From contig NZ_JABMLK010000001.1 in the NCBI RefSeq assembly GCF_013394855.1, positions 124,001 through 188,000 on the forward strand: a DNA stretch of 64,000 nt, written 5' to 3'. This document shows positions 27,987 to 36,559 of the stretch, piece after piece. Below the pieces are notes generated by a model. That model was not told where the DNA came from. It saw nothing but the letters and a program-made list of their open reading frames with translations, and did no database searches. Both the position numbers and the translations under genes were made by a program. The DNA comes from Limnobaculum xujianqingii (lineage in GTDB: Bacteria > Pseudomonadota > Gammaproteobacteria > Enterobacterales > Enterobacteriaceae). How positions within the stretch are numbered: the stretch's first letter is position 1; the number at the start of each line of letters is the position of its first letter.

Positions 27987-29276
27987 ATGCGTGATACAGA
28001 AAAACAAATTACCTATACGCCCTGCAACCACCAGTTAACTAACGTTAACGTATGGACACCGGACAGTCAGTGGCTGGTTTATGATGTCCGGCCCGATGGT
28101 TCGTCGTTTACCGGCGAGACTATCGAACGGGTGAACATTGATAGCTGTGAAGTCGAAATTATTTATCAGGCAGAGCCGCAGAGCTATGTCGGCGTAGTGA
28201 CGACCAGCCCGGTTGAACCGGTACGTTATGCCTTTATCCACAGCCCTGAAAAACCGGATAAGCAGTGGCACTATGACTTCCATCACCGTCGCGGTGTGAT
28301 AGTGACTGAGCCAGAGCGAAAGCGTGCCGTTACGCTGGATGCATTAGATATTACCCCTCCTTTTACTAGTGGCGCACTACGCGGCGGCTCTCATGTACAT
28401 GTATTTAGTCCGGACGGCAGTCGGCTGAGTTTTACCTATAACGACCATGTGATGCATGAGAAAGGGCCACAGTTCGATCAGCGCAATATCGGTGTCGCAG
28501 TGCCGCTGCATTCCGTTCAGGTGGAAAAACAACATGTTCGGGAATATGACGGTAGCCATTTTTGTGTTCTGGTGAGCTCAACGGTGTTGGTTCCTGAAGC
28601 TGGCAGCGATGAAATCAGTCGGGCTTATGAAGAGGGATGGGTAGGAAAAGAAGGTTATATTACCGCGCAGGGTACGGCTCAGCGTTGGGCGCTGGCGTTT
28701 ATTGGCGATACCCGGGCAGAAGATGGCAGCAAACTTTCGGAAGTGTTTATTGTTGATTTACCGGAACATTTGGATGACTACGCCAAACCCGGTGAGTACC
28801 CACTAACCGGGACAACTGAGCTGATGCCGGCACCTCCCGCCGGTGTGAATCAACGCCGTTTAACCTATACCAGCGATCGTCGCTTTCCAGGGGTAGTCTC
28901 TTCCCCACGTCACTGGATTCGCAGTTCGCCGGACGGCAGCAAAATTGCCTTTCTGATGAAAGATGATTTTGATGTGGTTCAGGTTTGGCTGGTTTCTCCG
29001 CTGGGCGGTGAGTTAAAACAGGTGACGGACGGTGGTTATGGTGTGGATTCCGCCTTTAGCTGGAGCCCGGATGGTCGCAGTTTAGCCTTCGTTATGGACG
29101 GTAGCATTGTGCTGTGTGATGTTAACAGCGGTGTGGTTAAACGATTAACGGAAAAGAGTGTAAACCACCTTTGTGCAGATGCCGTGGTGTTTTCACCCAA
29201 TGGTGAATATATTGCTTATATGCGAAAAGTAGACGGTTTTTCTCAGTTATTTATTACTGCCACTGAACTGGATTAA
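27987..29276 (+). CDS. yidR: YidR-like DUF3748 beta-propeller protein
   Basis: A 429-residue soluble protein with repeated TolB/WD40-type blades: F-S-P-D-G-S-R-L-S-F, S-S-P-D-G-S-K-I-A-F, W-S-P-D-G-R-S-L-A-F and F-S-P-N-G-E-Y-I-A-Y. It matches E. coli YidR (about 415), which lies in the same dgo-yidQ-ibp neighbourhood. No signal peptide is seen. Its biochemical role is unknown. The frame opens at 27942, but ATG 27987 has a TAGGAG site 8 bases upstream and is preferred. Confidence 0.85.
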   Translation: MRDTEKQITYTPCNHQLTNVNVWTPDSQWLVYDVRPDGSSFTGETIERVNIDSCEVEIIYQAEPQSYVGVVTTSPVEPVRYAFIHSPEKPDKQWHYDFHHRRGVIVTEPERKRAVTLDALDITPPFTSGALRGGSHVHVFSPDGSRLSFTYNDHVMHEKGPQFDQRNIGVAVPLHSVQVEKQHVREYDGSHFCVLVSSTVLVPEAGSDEISRAYEEGWVGKEGYITAQGTAQRWALAFIGDTRAEDGSKLSEVFIVDLPEHLDDYAKPGEYPLTGTTELMPAPPAGVNQRRLTYTSDRRFPGVVSSPRHWIRSSPDGSKIAFLMKDDFDVVQVWLVSPLGGELKQVTDGGYGVDSAFSWSPDGRSLAFVMDGSIVLCDVNSGVVKRLTEKSVNHLCADAVVFSPNGEYIAYMRKVDGFSQLFITATELD

Positions 29277-29409
29277 CACAAAATTAGTGTGTGAGCGGTT
29301 CGTGGGATATACTATATACAGCGCTTATCTCACGCTGATGTGGTGATTTGCCACGAGTTTAGTTGGGATAAGTGGTGTCTAAACATTTTAACTGTTGTTG
29401 GAGAATATA

Positions 29410-29856
29410 ATGGGAATGTTATTCAATTTTGTTAAGGAAGCAGGCGAAAAGCTTTGGGATAGTGTCTCTAGCAAACCAGAAGATAAAGCAGCAAAACTGA
29501 AGGCGCACTTAGACAAAATGGGTCTGCCTGGTTCAGATAAAGTTGATATTAAAGTAGAAAACGACACCGTTATTGTTGGTGGCGAAGCTGCGGATCAGGA
29601 GCTGAAAGAGAAACTGATGGTTATTCTGGGTAACGTTGCATCTATCGGTAACGTTCAGGATCAAGTTTCTGTTATTCAACCTTCAGAAGAAGGTAACTTC
29701 TATACCGTTAAGAAAGGCGACACTCTGGGTGCAATTGCTAAATCTCAGTATGGTGATGCCAACAAATACCAGAAAATTTTTGAAGCTAACAAACCAATGT
29801 TAAGTCATCCGGATAAGATTTATCCAGGACAAGTTCTGCGTATTCCTAAATTATAA
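29410..29856 (+). CDS. kbp: Potassium-binding BON-LysM protein Kbp
   Basis: A 148-residue protein that matches E. coli Kbp/YgaU (149). The N-terminus M-G-M-L-F-N-F-V-K-E-A-G-E-K is followed by a BON domain (about 20-90) with V-E-N-D-T-V-I-V-G-G. A LysM domain (about 96-146) carries Y-T-V-K-K-G-D-T-L-G and Y-P-G-Q-V-L-R-I-P. In E. coli it is a cytoplasmic K+ sensor expressed under osmotic stress. ATG 29410 is preceded by TTGGAGAA. A strong terminator follows. Confidence 0.92.
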   Translation: MGMLFNFVKEAGEKLWDSVSSKPEDKAAKLKAHLDKMGLPGSDKVDIKVENDTVIVGGEAADQELKEKLMVILGNVASIGNVQDQVSVIQPSEEGNFYTVKKGDTLGAIAKSQYGDANKYQKIFEANKPMLSHPDKIYPGQVLRIPKL

Positions 29857-29880
29857 TCAGTTATTAATTAATTGATTTAA

Positions 29881-29916
29881 AAGCCCTCGAACTTTAATCA
29901 GTTCGGGGGCTTTTTT
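29881..29916 (+). terminator. Terminator of kbp
   Basis: AAGCCCTCGAAC / GTTCGGGGGCTT stem with an 8-base loop and a T6 tract. Confidence 0.9.
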
Positions 29917-30326
29917 ATTTATTTCTATTTATTAATTATGCGTCTTTTATGTTATTGAAATTAATTCTTATTTATTTTTGGCATTAAATAAAATAAACAG
30001 ACTAAAATTTAGATTGATATTTCATTTCTTTCCGACTTATTGAGTTTTAATAATATCTTTTTGGCTGTTTTATATTATTTTTCATTTAGTTAGTGTAAGT
30101 TTGGCTTATGTAGTATTTATCTTATATCAACAGGTTACATATTATTACACTTTGCGTGGGGTTAATTACAGCTCGGTTGATTCATGTGGTTTTGAACAAA
30201 TATATAATTGCCCGACACGGGAGTTTATTTTTCCGATGCGTTCAGGGATGTTAGCAATATTGAATTCGATTGATATTTGTCATATCCCTCTAATATTGTG
30301 CTGGTTAATTATTGAAAGGAAATCAT
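29917..30326 (+). other. AT-rich 410-bp leader region before the carbonic anhydrase gene
   Basis: Very AT-rich sequence that probably holds the promoter of the carbonic anhydrase gene. An open frame from 30101 overlaps the start of that gene and has no ribosome binding site, so I do not accept it. Nothing else is recognised. Confidence 0.5.
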
Positions 30327-31049
30327 GTGAAAACGTTTATTGCCGTTTGTGGTCTGGCATTGTCTTTTAGTGCGCTTGCATCCCCTCATTGGGAATATAG
30401 TGGTGAAGCCGGGCCAGAGCATTGGGCGGATTTATCTCCAGAGTTTTCGGCTTGTCACGCTCAAAACCAGTCGCCGGTTAACCTGACCGGTACCGTTAAA
30501 TCCGATCTGAAGCCTTTCCATATTACCTACGCTGCGGGCGCAGAAAATATGGTGAATAATGGTCATACATTACAGGTTAATTATGCGCCAGGTAGCAAAA
30601 TTGATGTGGATGGCATGTCATTTGAACTGAAACAGTTCCATTTCCATACTCCGGGTGAAAACCAAATCGAAGGTAAATCTTTCCCAATGGAAATTCACTT
30701 TGTTCACGCCAACAGTAAGGGTGAACTGACAGTATTAGCCGTTATGGTGAAAGAGGGTAAGGCTAACCCAACACTGGCTAAACTGTGGAAAGAAATGCCT
30801 AAGACTGGTGAAACAGTAACCTACGATCAAAAGATCAATGCTAAAGATCTGCTGCCAGCTAACCTGCACTACTATCGTTTTAGCGGTTCATTAACCACTC
30901 CTCCTTGTACTGAAGGGGTTCGTTGGTTAGTGCTGAAAAATCAGATTACTGCCAGTCATGAACAAATTCAGGCATTTACTACACTAATGGGCCATCCGAA
31001 CAACCGTCCGGTTCAGCCAATTAATGCACGTGAAGTTCTGAAAGACTAA
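30327..31049 (+). CDS. cah: Periplasmic alpha-class carbonic anhydrase
   Basis: A 240-residue exported zinc enzyme that interconverts CO2 and bicarbonate. The signal peptide M-K-T-F-I-A-V-C-G-L-A-L-S-F-S-A-L-A precedes S-P-H-W. Family hallmarks are Q-N-Q-S-P-V-N-L, the zinc-ligand block F-H-F-H-T-P-G-E-N with a third His in E-I-H-F-V-H-A, and S-L-T-T-P-P-C-T-E-G-V-R-W at the active-site rim. GTG 30327 has AAGGA 7 bases upstream and yields the signal peptide; a TTG at 30312 would spoil it. It stands alone between kbp and the catabolic cluster. Confidence 0.93.
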   Translation: MKTFIAVCGLALSFSALASPHWEYSGEAGPEHWADLSPEFSACHAQNQSPVNLTGTVKSDLKPFHITYAAGAENMVNNGHTLQVNYAPGSKIDVDGMSFELKQFHFHTPGENQIEGKSFPMEIHFVHANSKGELTVLAVMVKEGKANPTLAKLWKEMPKTGETVTYDQKINAKDLLPANLHYYRFSGSLTTPPCTEGVRWLVLKNQITASHEQIQAFTTLMGHPNNRPVQPINAREVLKD

Positions 31050-31170
31050 GTAAACGGTGTCCTGCCGGCGTTAATAATATTTGATTAGCGCTGGCTGGAT
31101 TATCCTGTTTATCCCCCATCATATTGCTCAAAATATTATCTATTTCATTTCAGTTGGTTATCTTTTTCAC

Positions 31171-31209
31171 TTCGATCAATATCACATAATTTAAACAATT
31201 TGATTGTTT
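31171..31209 (+). promoter_or_regulatory. Candidate CRP site and LacI-type operator before the catabolic cluster
   Basis: TTCGA-N6-TCACA (31171-31186) matches the spacing and one full half of the CRP consensus. AAACAAT-TTG-ATTGTTT (31193-31209) is a perfect 7-bp inverted repeat about 60 bases before the kinase start, placed where a repressor operator would be expected. Both assignments are inference. Confidence 0.5.
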
Positions 31210-31266
31210 TTTACCCTCCGCTTTCATAAGTTGCTAACTCGACGCAGCATTGAGTTTGGAGGCATT

Positions 31267-32862
31267 GTGGAGCAGTTTTTTATCGGTGTTGATGTAGGTT
31301 CTGCCAGTGTCAGGGCGGGTGTTTTTACCTCTCAGGGGGAACGTCTGGCATTTTCAGTTCGGGCAATTCAGCAATTTCACCCCCGAGCGAATGTGGTTGA
31401 GCAGTCGTCAACAGATATCTGGCAGCAGGTATGTGCGGTAGTGAAAGAGGCTGTTGAGTTATCTCAGGTTGATATTCACTCCATTTGCTCCATTGGTTTC
31501 GATGCTACCTGTTCTCTGGTGGCTGTTGCGCGAGATGGGTTATCAGTTTCGGTTGCTGAGGATGGTAATACAGAGCGGGATATCATTATGTGGATGGACC
31601 ATCGAGCTACTGATGAAGCGATGGACATAAACCTGACCAATGATCCTGCATTGCAATATGTTGGTGGTGAAGTTAGCGTTGAAATGGAATTGCCAAAAAT
31701 CCTTTGGCTAAAAAGGCATTACCCACAGCGCTATCATCAGGTCTGGCGTTTCTTTGATTTAGCCGATTATCTGGTCTGGCGTGCCAGCGCTGCGGATGTT
31801 GCCAGCATTTGTACTCTAAGCTGTAAATGGAACTACCTTTCTCATGAAGGGCGCTTTAGTCACAGTTTGTTAGAGGCTATAGGGCTGACAGAATTAACCG
31901 ATAAAGTACCTACAACGGTTTTAAATCTGGGCGACAAAGTCGGTGTGCTCTGCCCGGAAGTGGCCCTACAGTTTGGCTTACATACCGCTGTGACTATCGC
32001 CAGCGGCATTATTGATGCTCACGCCGGTGGATTAGCGTTGGTCGCCGCTCAACCACAAGCAAGTCTGGCGATTATCAGCGGTACGTCTAACTGCCATATG
32101 GTTGTCAGCCCGCAGGCAGTTATGGTTCCCGGTGTCTGGGGACCTTACTTTAGTGCCATGATCCCGGACTGGTGGCTAAACGAAGGTGGGCAAAGTGCCG
32201 CAGGTGCACTGGTTGAGTGGACATTACGTCAGAGCGACGCCTGGCCAGAACTGGAAGAGATGGCTAAACGCCAGCAGTGCAGTTATTACCACATTTTAAA
32301 TCAGCGGGTTGCTCAACTTGAGCAACAGCATCCTTTCCCTACTTATCATTTTCATATTCTGGCGGATCACCACGGTAACCGCTCTCCCCGGGCTAATCCT
32401 GATGCAAGAGGCATGGAGTCTGGCTTATCGCTGGAAACGGGATTGGATGCACTGGCCCGGCGCTATTTAGCAACCCTGCAGGCTATCGCCTATGGCACTC
32501 GCCACATCATTGACGTATTGGAAGAGTCAGGACATCAGATCGATCGCCTTATTTTGTGTGGCGGTGCGACTAAAAATCCGCTGTGGCTCCGGGAGTATGC
32601 CAATGCTACTCAGCGCACGATTCATCTGGCGAAGGAAGAAGATGCGGTCACGCTGGGAGCCGCTTTGCTGGGCGCTGTGGCATGTGGTGTTTTCTCTGAC
32701 TTTTCTCAAGCCGCCGGAGCGATGGTTCGTTATGGAAACAGTATCAAACCCGACGATTCAACCGCTTCATTCCATCAGGCTAAGTATCAGGTTTATTTAC
32801 AGATGTATCAGGACCAGCAGCGTTACCACCAGATGATGAGTAACGCCGAATTGCCAGTGTAA
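31267..32862 (+). CDS. FGGY-family carbohydrate (pentulose-type) kinase
   Basis: A 531-residue kinase of the FGGY superfamily. The N-terminus F-F-I-G-V-D-V-G-S-A-S-V-R-A-G is the first phosphate loop; I-I-M-W-M-D-H-R-A lies in the sugar-binding part, and L-I-L-C-G-G-A-T-K-N-P-L-W is the ATP-binding motif near residue 435. The pattern is that of the D-ribulokinase-like FGGY branch, which phosphorylates ketopentoses; the real substrate is unknown. GTG 31267 is preceded by GGAGG and gives the correct N-terminus; a longer frame from 31204 would add 21 unlikely residues. It is the first gene of a seven-gene + strand cluster. Confidence 0.85.
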   Translation: MEQFFIGVDVGSASVRAGVFTSQGERLAFSVRAIQQFHPRANVVEQSSTDIWQQVCAVVKEAVELSQVDIHSICSIGFDATCSLVAVARDGLSVSVAEDGNTERDIIMWMDHRATDEAMDINLTNDPALQYVGGEVSVEMELPKILWLKRHYPQRYHQVWRFFDLADYLVWRASAADVASICTLSCKWNYLSHEGRFSHSLLEAIGLTELTDKVPTTVLNLGDKVGVLCPEVALQFGLHTAVTIASGIIDAHAGGLALVAAQPQASLAIISGTSNCHMVVSPQAVMVPGVWGPYFSAMIPDWWLNEGGQSAAGALVEWTLRQSDAWPELEEMAKRQQCSYYHILNQRVAQLEQQHPFPTYHFHILADHHGNRSPRANPDARGMESGLSLETGLDALARRYLATLQAIAYGTRHIIDVLEESGHQIDRLILCGGATKNPLWLREYANATQRTIHLAKEEDAVTLGAALLGAVACGVFSDFSQAAGAMVRYGNSIKPDDSTASFHQAKYQVYLQMYQDQQRYHQMMSNAELPV

Positions 32863-32887
32863 ATTTTCTCAGAACAGGAATATCAAC

Positions 32888-34546
32888 GTGTTAAAACTTA
32901 ATTTGCCACCGTCACCGGCGAAAATAGGGGCGAAAAGTAAGCAAATATTGATGGTCACTAATGCAGATTTACGAGAGCCAGCAAACATTACTTGCTGGCC
33001 GGTACAGAAGAAATTTGAAGATAAACTGGAACAGGCGTTGGAACAACTGGGTTACTCCATGAAGCGAGCACATCCGGTAAGCCAAAATCGTGGACATGGA
33101 TTTATCAGCAGCCAGCGTGAAGGGAGTGATTTATTCGCTGCTATTGAGCCTGATGCGCCGGTGATTGTGCTATTAACTGCCTGGCAGTATTCACACCATA
33201 TTGCTCCATCGCTTGCCCATCACCGTGGCCCGGTGTTGCTGTTAGCTAATTTTGACGGCACCTGGCCGGGACTGGTAGGCATGCTTTGTCTGGCAGGAAC
33301 CTTAACCAGTCTGGATAAATCCTATTCTCGACTATGGTCAGAAAGTTTTGACGATGAGTTCTTTATGCAGGGTCTGCAGACCTGGCTGCGCTATGGCTCA
33401 TTGCAGCATAAGAATAACTATTTGCACGATGTGGCACCAACGCACCCGGTAATGGCAACCTCAGAGGGTGCCACAGGTCGCAAAGTCGGCGAATATATTT
33501 TGCAGCATAAAGAGATTTTGGGATTATTCGATACTTTCTGTATGGGGATGATTAACGGCGTATTTCCTCAGCAGGCGTTAGTCAATATAGGTATGCCGCT
33601 GGAATCACTGTCGCAGTCTGCCTTACTGGTTGAAATGGCTAAAGTGCCCGATGAATTAAGAGAAGCTTGCCTGAGTTGGTATGAAGAGCGCGGGATGAAA
33701 TTCCAGTTTGGTCAGGATAGCGCCATCGAGCTGACTCGTGAACAGGTTAAAGAGCAGTGTGCCATGATGATTGCCATGGCGCGTTTTGTGAAGCGTTTTG
33801 GCTTATCCGCGGTGGGCGTTCAGTATCAGCAAGGGCTGAAGGATAGCTGTGCTGCTTCAGACTTTGCTGAAGGTGCGATTGGCTCAACGGAACGTTTTCC
33901 TATCCCTGATGAACAGGGTGAGATTATCTGCCCAAATCAGGCCATTCCCTGCATTAATGAAGTGGATATGGGCACGGCTATTCCTCAAACCATGCTATGG
34001 CGTTTGCTGAGTTCATTGGGATTACCGGCAGAAACTACGTTGCATGATATTCGTTGGGGGAGTGAATATCGGGGCACGTTCTATTGGGATATGGAAATCT
34101 CTGGTGCGGTACCGTTTGAACACCTGAAAGGTGGTATTGCTGGGGCGACGGGATATCGCCAACCACCGATGTTCTTCCCTTATGGCGGTTCAACCATTTG
34201 TGGACAGGGCAAAGCCGGGCGCTTTATCTGGGCGCGGGCCCACTATGAAGGAACTAATGTGGTGATGCATATTGGTACCGGCCATGCAGTTGAGTTACCT
34301 GACGATGAGTTTGAACGTCGCCGCCGGGCCACTAACTATGAATGGCCGCTGCTCAACTGTGTACTGGATGGCGTGCAGCGAGATGACCTGATGTCAGGAC
34401 ATCAAAGTAACCATATCACTATTGCTTATGTGGAGCAGGCTAAGCTGCGCAGCGTATTGCGGGCATTTGTTGCTCAATCGCTGACCCAGGGGATTCAGGT
34501 AAAAGTGGCGGGCGATGCACTGCATGCGCTGCAAAAGGAAGCATAA
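32888..34546 (+). CDS. L-fucose/L-arabinose isomerase family protein
   Basis: A 552-residue cytoplasmic protein that fits the fucose/arabinose isomerase fold: an N-terminal Rossmann-like part (K-Q-I-L-M-V-T-N-A-D-L, later L-L-L-A-N-F-D-G-T-W-P-G) and a C-terminal part with acidic and His residues suited to Mn2+ binding (C-I-N-E-V-D-M-G-T-A, H-I-G-T-G-H-A). Such enzymes convert an aldose to a ketose, which the kinase next door could then phosphorylate. The exact substrate cannot be read from sequence. The start is GTG 32888 with AGGA 8 bases upstream. Confidence 0.78.
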   Translation: MLKLNLPPSPAKIGAKSKQILMVTNADLREPANITCWPVQKKFEDKLEQALEQLGYSMKRAHPVSQNRGHGFISSQREGSDLFAAIEPDAPVIVLLTAWQYSHHIAPSLAHHRGPVLLLANFDGTWPGLVGMLCLAGTLTSLDKSYSRLWSESFDDEFFMQGLQTWLRYGSLQHKNNYLHDVAPTHPVMATSEGATGRKVGEYILQHKEILGLFDTFCMGMINGVFPQQALVNIGMPLESLSQSALLVEMAKVPDELREACLSWYEERGMKFQFGQDSAIELTREQVKEQCAMMIAMARFVKRFGLSAVGVQYQQGLKDSCAASDFAEGAIGSTERFPIPDEQGEIICPNQAIPCINEVDMGTAIPQTMLWRLLSSLGLPAETTLHDIRWGSEYRGTFYWDMEISGAVPFEHLKGGIAGATGYRQPPMFFPYGGSTICGQGKAGRFIWARAHYEGTNVVMHIGTGHAVELPDDEFERRRRATNYEWPLLNCVLDGVQRDDLMSGHQSNHITIAYVEQAKLRSVLRAFVAQSLTQGIQVKVAGDALHALQKEA

Positions 34547-34547
34547 C

Positions 34548-35474
34548 GTGAACCAACAAAAATATACCGGCGTTTGGCCAGTGATGCTGACGCCTTTTGA
34601 TGAACGTAAAGAGATTGACTGGCAGTCGCTGGAAAAGCTGATTGAGTGGTATCTGGCTGCCGGTGTTCACGGGCTATTTGCCGATTGCCAGTCAAGTGAG
34701 ATGTTCTTTTTAAGCGATGAGGAAGCCAGAAAACTGGTGCGCTTTATTGTAGAAAAAGTCGATGGACGGGTGCCCGTAGTAGCATCCGGCCATACGGCCA
34801 ATGCGTTCAGCCATCAAAGCGAGCAATTGATCAGTATGTCTGAAACCGGCGTTGATGGCGTAATTATGATCAGCAACCGGCTGGCTCTGGCGGGTGAAAA
34901 TAATGACAAGGCGCTGGAAACTTTACAGCGTTTGACGGCTCAGGTGCCAGTATCGGTGGACTTAGGTATTTATGAATGTCCTTACCCTTATAAACGTTTG
35001 CTGTCAGAAGAGACGGTGGCCTGGTGTGCCCAAAGTGGTCGTTACACTTTTATTAAGGATACCTGCTGCGATTTGACCATGATTAAACGTCGCCTTGAGC
35101 TGGCCAAAGGTAGTCGTTTACATCTGGCGAATGCTAACAGTCAGACATTGCTGGCCTCTTTTCAGGCGGGATGTCAGGCCTTTAGCGGCATTATGGCTAA
35201 CTTCCATCCCGATCTGTATGTCTGGCTATATGAAAATTGGCAGGCGGAGCCGGAAAAAGCGCAGAAATTATCTGACTACCTTTCCACTGCGGCATTAGTC
35301 GAGAGCCTGGACTACCCGGTTTGTGCGAAAAATTTTCAACAGTCCATTGGGAATTTTCATACTATTGCCTGCCGGGTGAGGGACAGCAGCGGATATCTGC
35401 AAACATTCTATCCGGAGGCCATTAATAGCATGGTGCGTTTAGGGCAGGATATTCGTCGCTATCTCGAGCTATAA
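34548..35474 (+). CDS. Dihydrodipicolinate synthase/N-acetylneuraminate lyase family aldolase
   Basis: A 308-residue class I aldolase of the DapA/NanA family. The Schiff-base lysine is K170 in Y-T-F-I-K-D-T, and the partner tyrosine Y142 lies exactly 28 residues earlier, as in DapA (133/161). The carboxylate-binding G-(S/T)-T-G-E loop of the family reads C-Q-S-S-E here, so substrate handling may differ. It probably splits or forms a 2-oxo-3-deoxy sugar acid (inference). GTG 34548 starts one base after the isomerase stop, with AAGGA 8 bases upstream. Confidence 0.85.
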   Translation: MNQQKYTGVWPVMLTPFDERKEIDWQSLEKLIEWYLAAGVHGLFADCQSSEMFFLSDEEARKLVRFIVEKVDGRVPVVASGHTANAFSHQSEQLISMSETGVDGVIMISNRLALAGENNDKALETLQRLTAQVPVSVDLGIYECPYPYKRLLSEETVAWCAQSGRYTFIKDTCCDLTMIKRRLELAKGSRLHLANANSQTLLASFQAGCQAFSGIMANFHPDLYVWLYENWQAEPEKAQKLSDYLSTAALVESLDYPVCAKNFQQSIGNFHTIACRVRDSSGYLQTFYPEAINSMVRLGQDIRRYLEL

Positions 35475-35488
35475 GGAAAAATTACAAG

Positions 35489-36559
35489 ATGCATTTTATT
35501 AAGCAGTCTTCGCAGTTTTTACTGGATGTGAATCATCAGCTTTTTAATAACTGTCATGCATCGACATTAGTGGCGCTACCAGAAAGCGAACAACTACTGG
35601 TAGCCTACTTTGCCGGACAAAAAGAGGCCAGTGGGGATACGGCGATTTGGTTGTCTCGTTGTGTGAAGGGCGAATGGCAGCCGGCTCAAAGAACCATTGC
35701 TCAGGATGGTCTGGCGCACTGGAATCCGGTTTTGCACTATCAGTGCGGCACGCTATGGCTGTTTTATAAAGTAGGGCCGGATGTGCATCACTGGATAACG
35801 CGCTACGTTACATCCGGCGATGGCGGTTATAGCTGGAGCAAACCTCAGGAATTGGTGACAGGAGACTCGTTCCCCCGCGGGCCGGTTAAAAACAAGCTGT
35901 TGGTGATGTCCAATGGTGAGTGGCTGGCGCCTTCTTCCATCGAAAACGATCGCTACTGGGATGCTTTTGTTGATATCTCTGCCGATTTGGGGGAACGCTG
36001 GCAGCGGGTAGATATTCCTATTGCTCATATTGATCCGGTATCGGCAAATGAGCGTGATATCTGGCAAGGTTTAAAAGATGACGCATTGTGGGAAACCGAT
36101 CTGCAACGCGTATTTGAATGGGATGGCGTTATTCAGCCAACGTTATGGGAGTCCGAATCCGGTCAGGTACATGCCATGATGCGCAGCACCCGTGGGCGTA
36201 TTTATCGCAGTGATTCAATGGATTATGGTCGTAGCTGGTGTCCGGCTTATGAAACAGCACTGCCAAATAATAACAGTGGTATTGATGTGGTCAGGCTGGA
36301 AAATGGCACCCTGGTACTGGCCTGTAACCCAATCGAAGGCAACTGGAATCGTCGTTATCCCGTATCAATCAGTGTGTCGCAGGACAACGGCAAGACCTGG
36401 TCGATTCCGTTAGATCTGGAAAATGGTGAAGGAGAATTTTCCTACCCGGCGATTATCGCCGATGGTGAAACACTCCATGTGACCTACACATGGAATCGTA
36501 AGAACATCGTGTACCAAAAAATAACTTCTGATAATGATAATAATGGAGTGTCCTCATGA
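35489..36559 (+). CDS. Sialidase-fold (BNR/Asp-box) protein, cytoplasmic
   Basis: A 356-residue six-bladed propeller protein. Asp-box motifs are visible as S-G-D-G-G-Y-S-W, S-M-D-Y-G-R-S-W and S-Q-D-N-G-K-T-W. It has no signal peptide and no membrane segment, so unlike secreted sialidases it would act inside the cell. It may hydrolyse, or lyase-cleave, a glycoside taken up by the adjacent Tct transporter; I cannot confirm catalytic residues. Its stop overlaps the start of the next gene by 4 bases. Confidence 0.78.
   Translation: MHFIKQSSQFLLDVNHQLFNNCHASTLVALPESEQLLVAYFAGQKEASGDTAIWLSRCVKGEWQPAQRTIAQDGLAHWNPVLHYQCGTLWLFYKVGPDVHHWITRYVTSGDGGYSWSKPQELVTGDSFPRGPVKNKLLVMSNGEWLAPSSIENDRYWDAFVDISADLGERWQRVDIPIAHIDPVSANERDIWQGLKDDALWETDLQRVFEWDGVIQPTLWESESGQVHAMMRSTRGRIYRSDSMDYGRSWCPAYETALPNNNSGIDVVRLENGTLVLACNPIEGNWNRRYPVSISVSQDNGKTWSIPLDLENGEGEFSYPAIIADGETLHVTYTWNRKNIVYQKITSDNDNNGVSS

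Noticed and set aside
30101..30370. 89-codon open frame before the carbonic anhydrase gene
   Set aside because: Overlaps the signal-peptide coding part in another frame and lacks a ribosome binding site.
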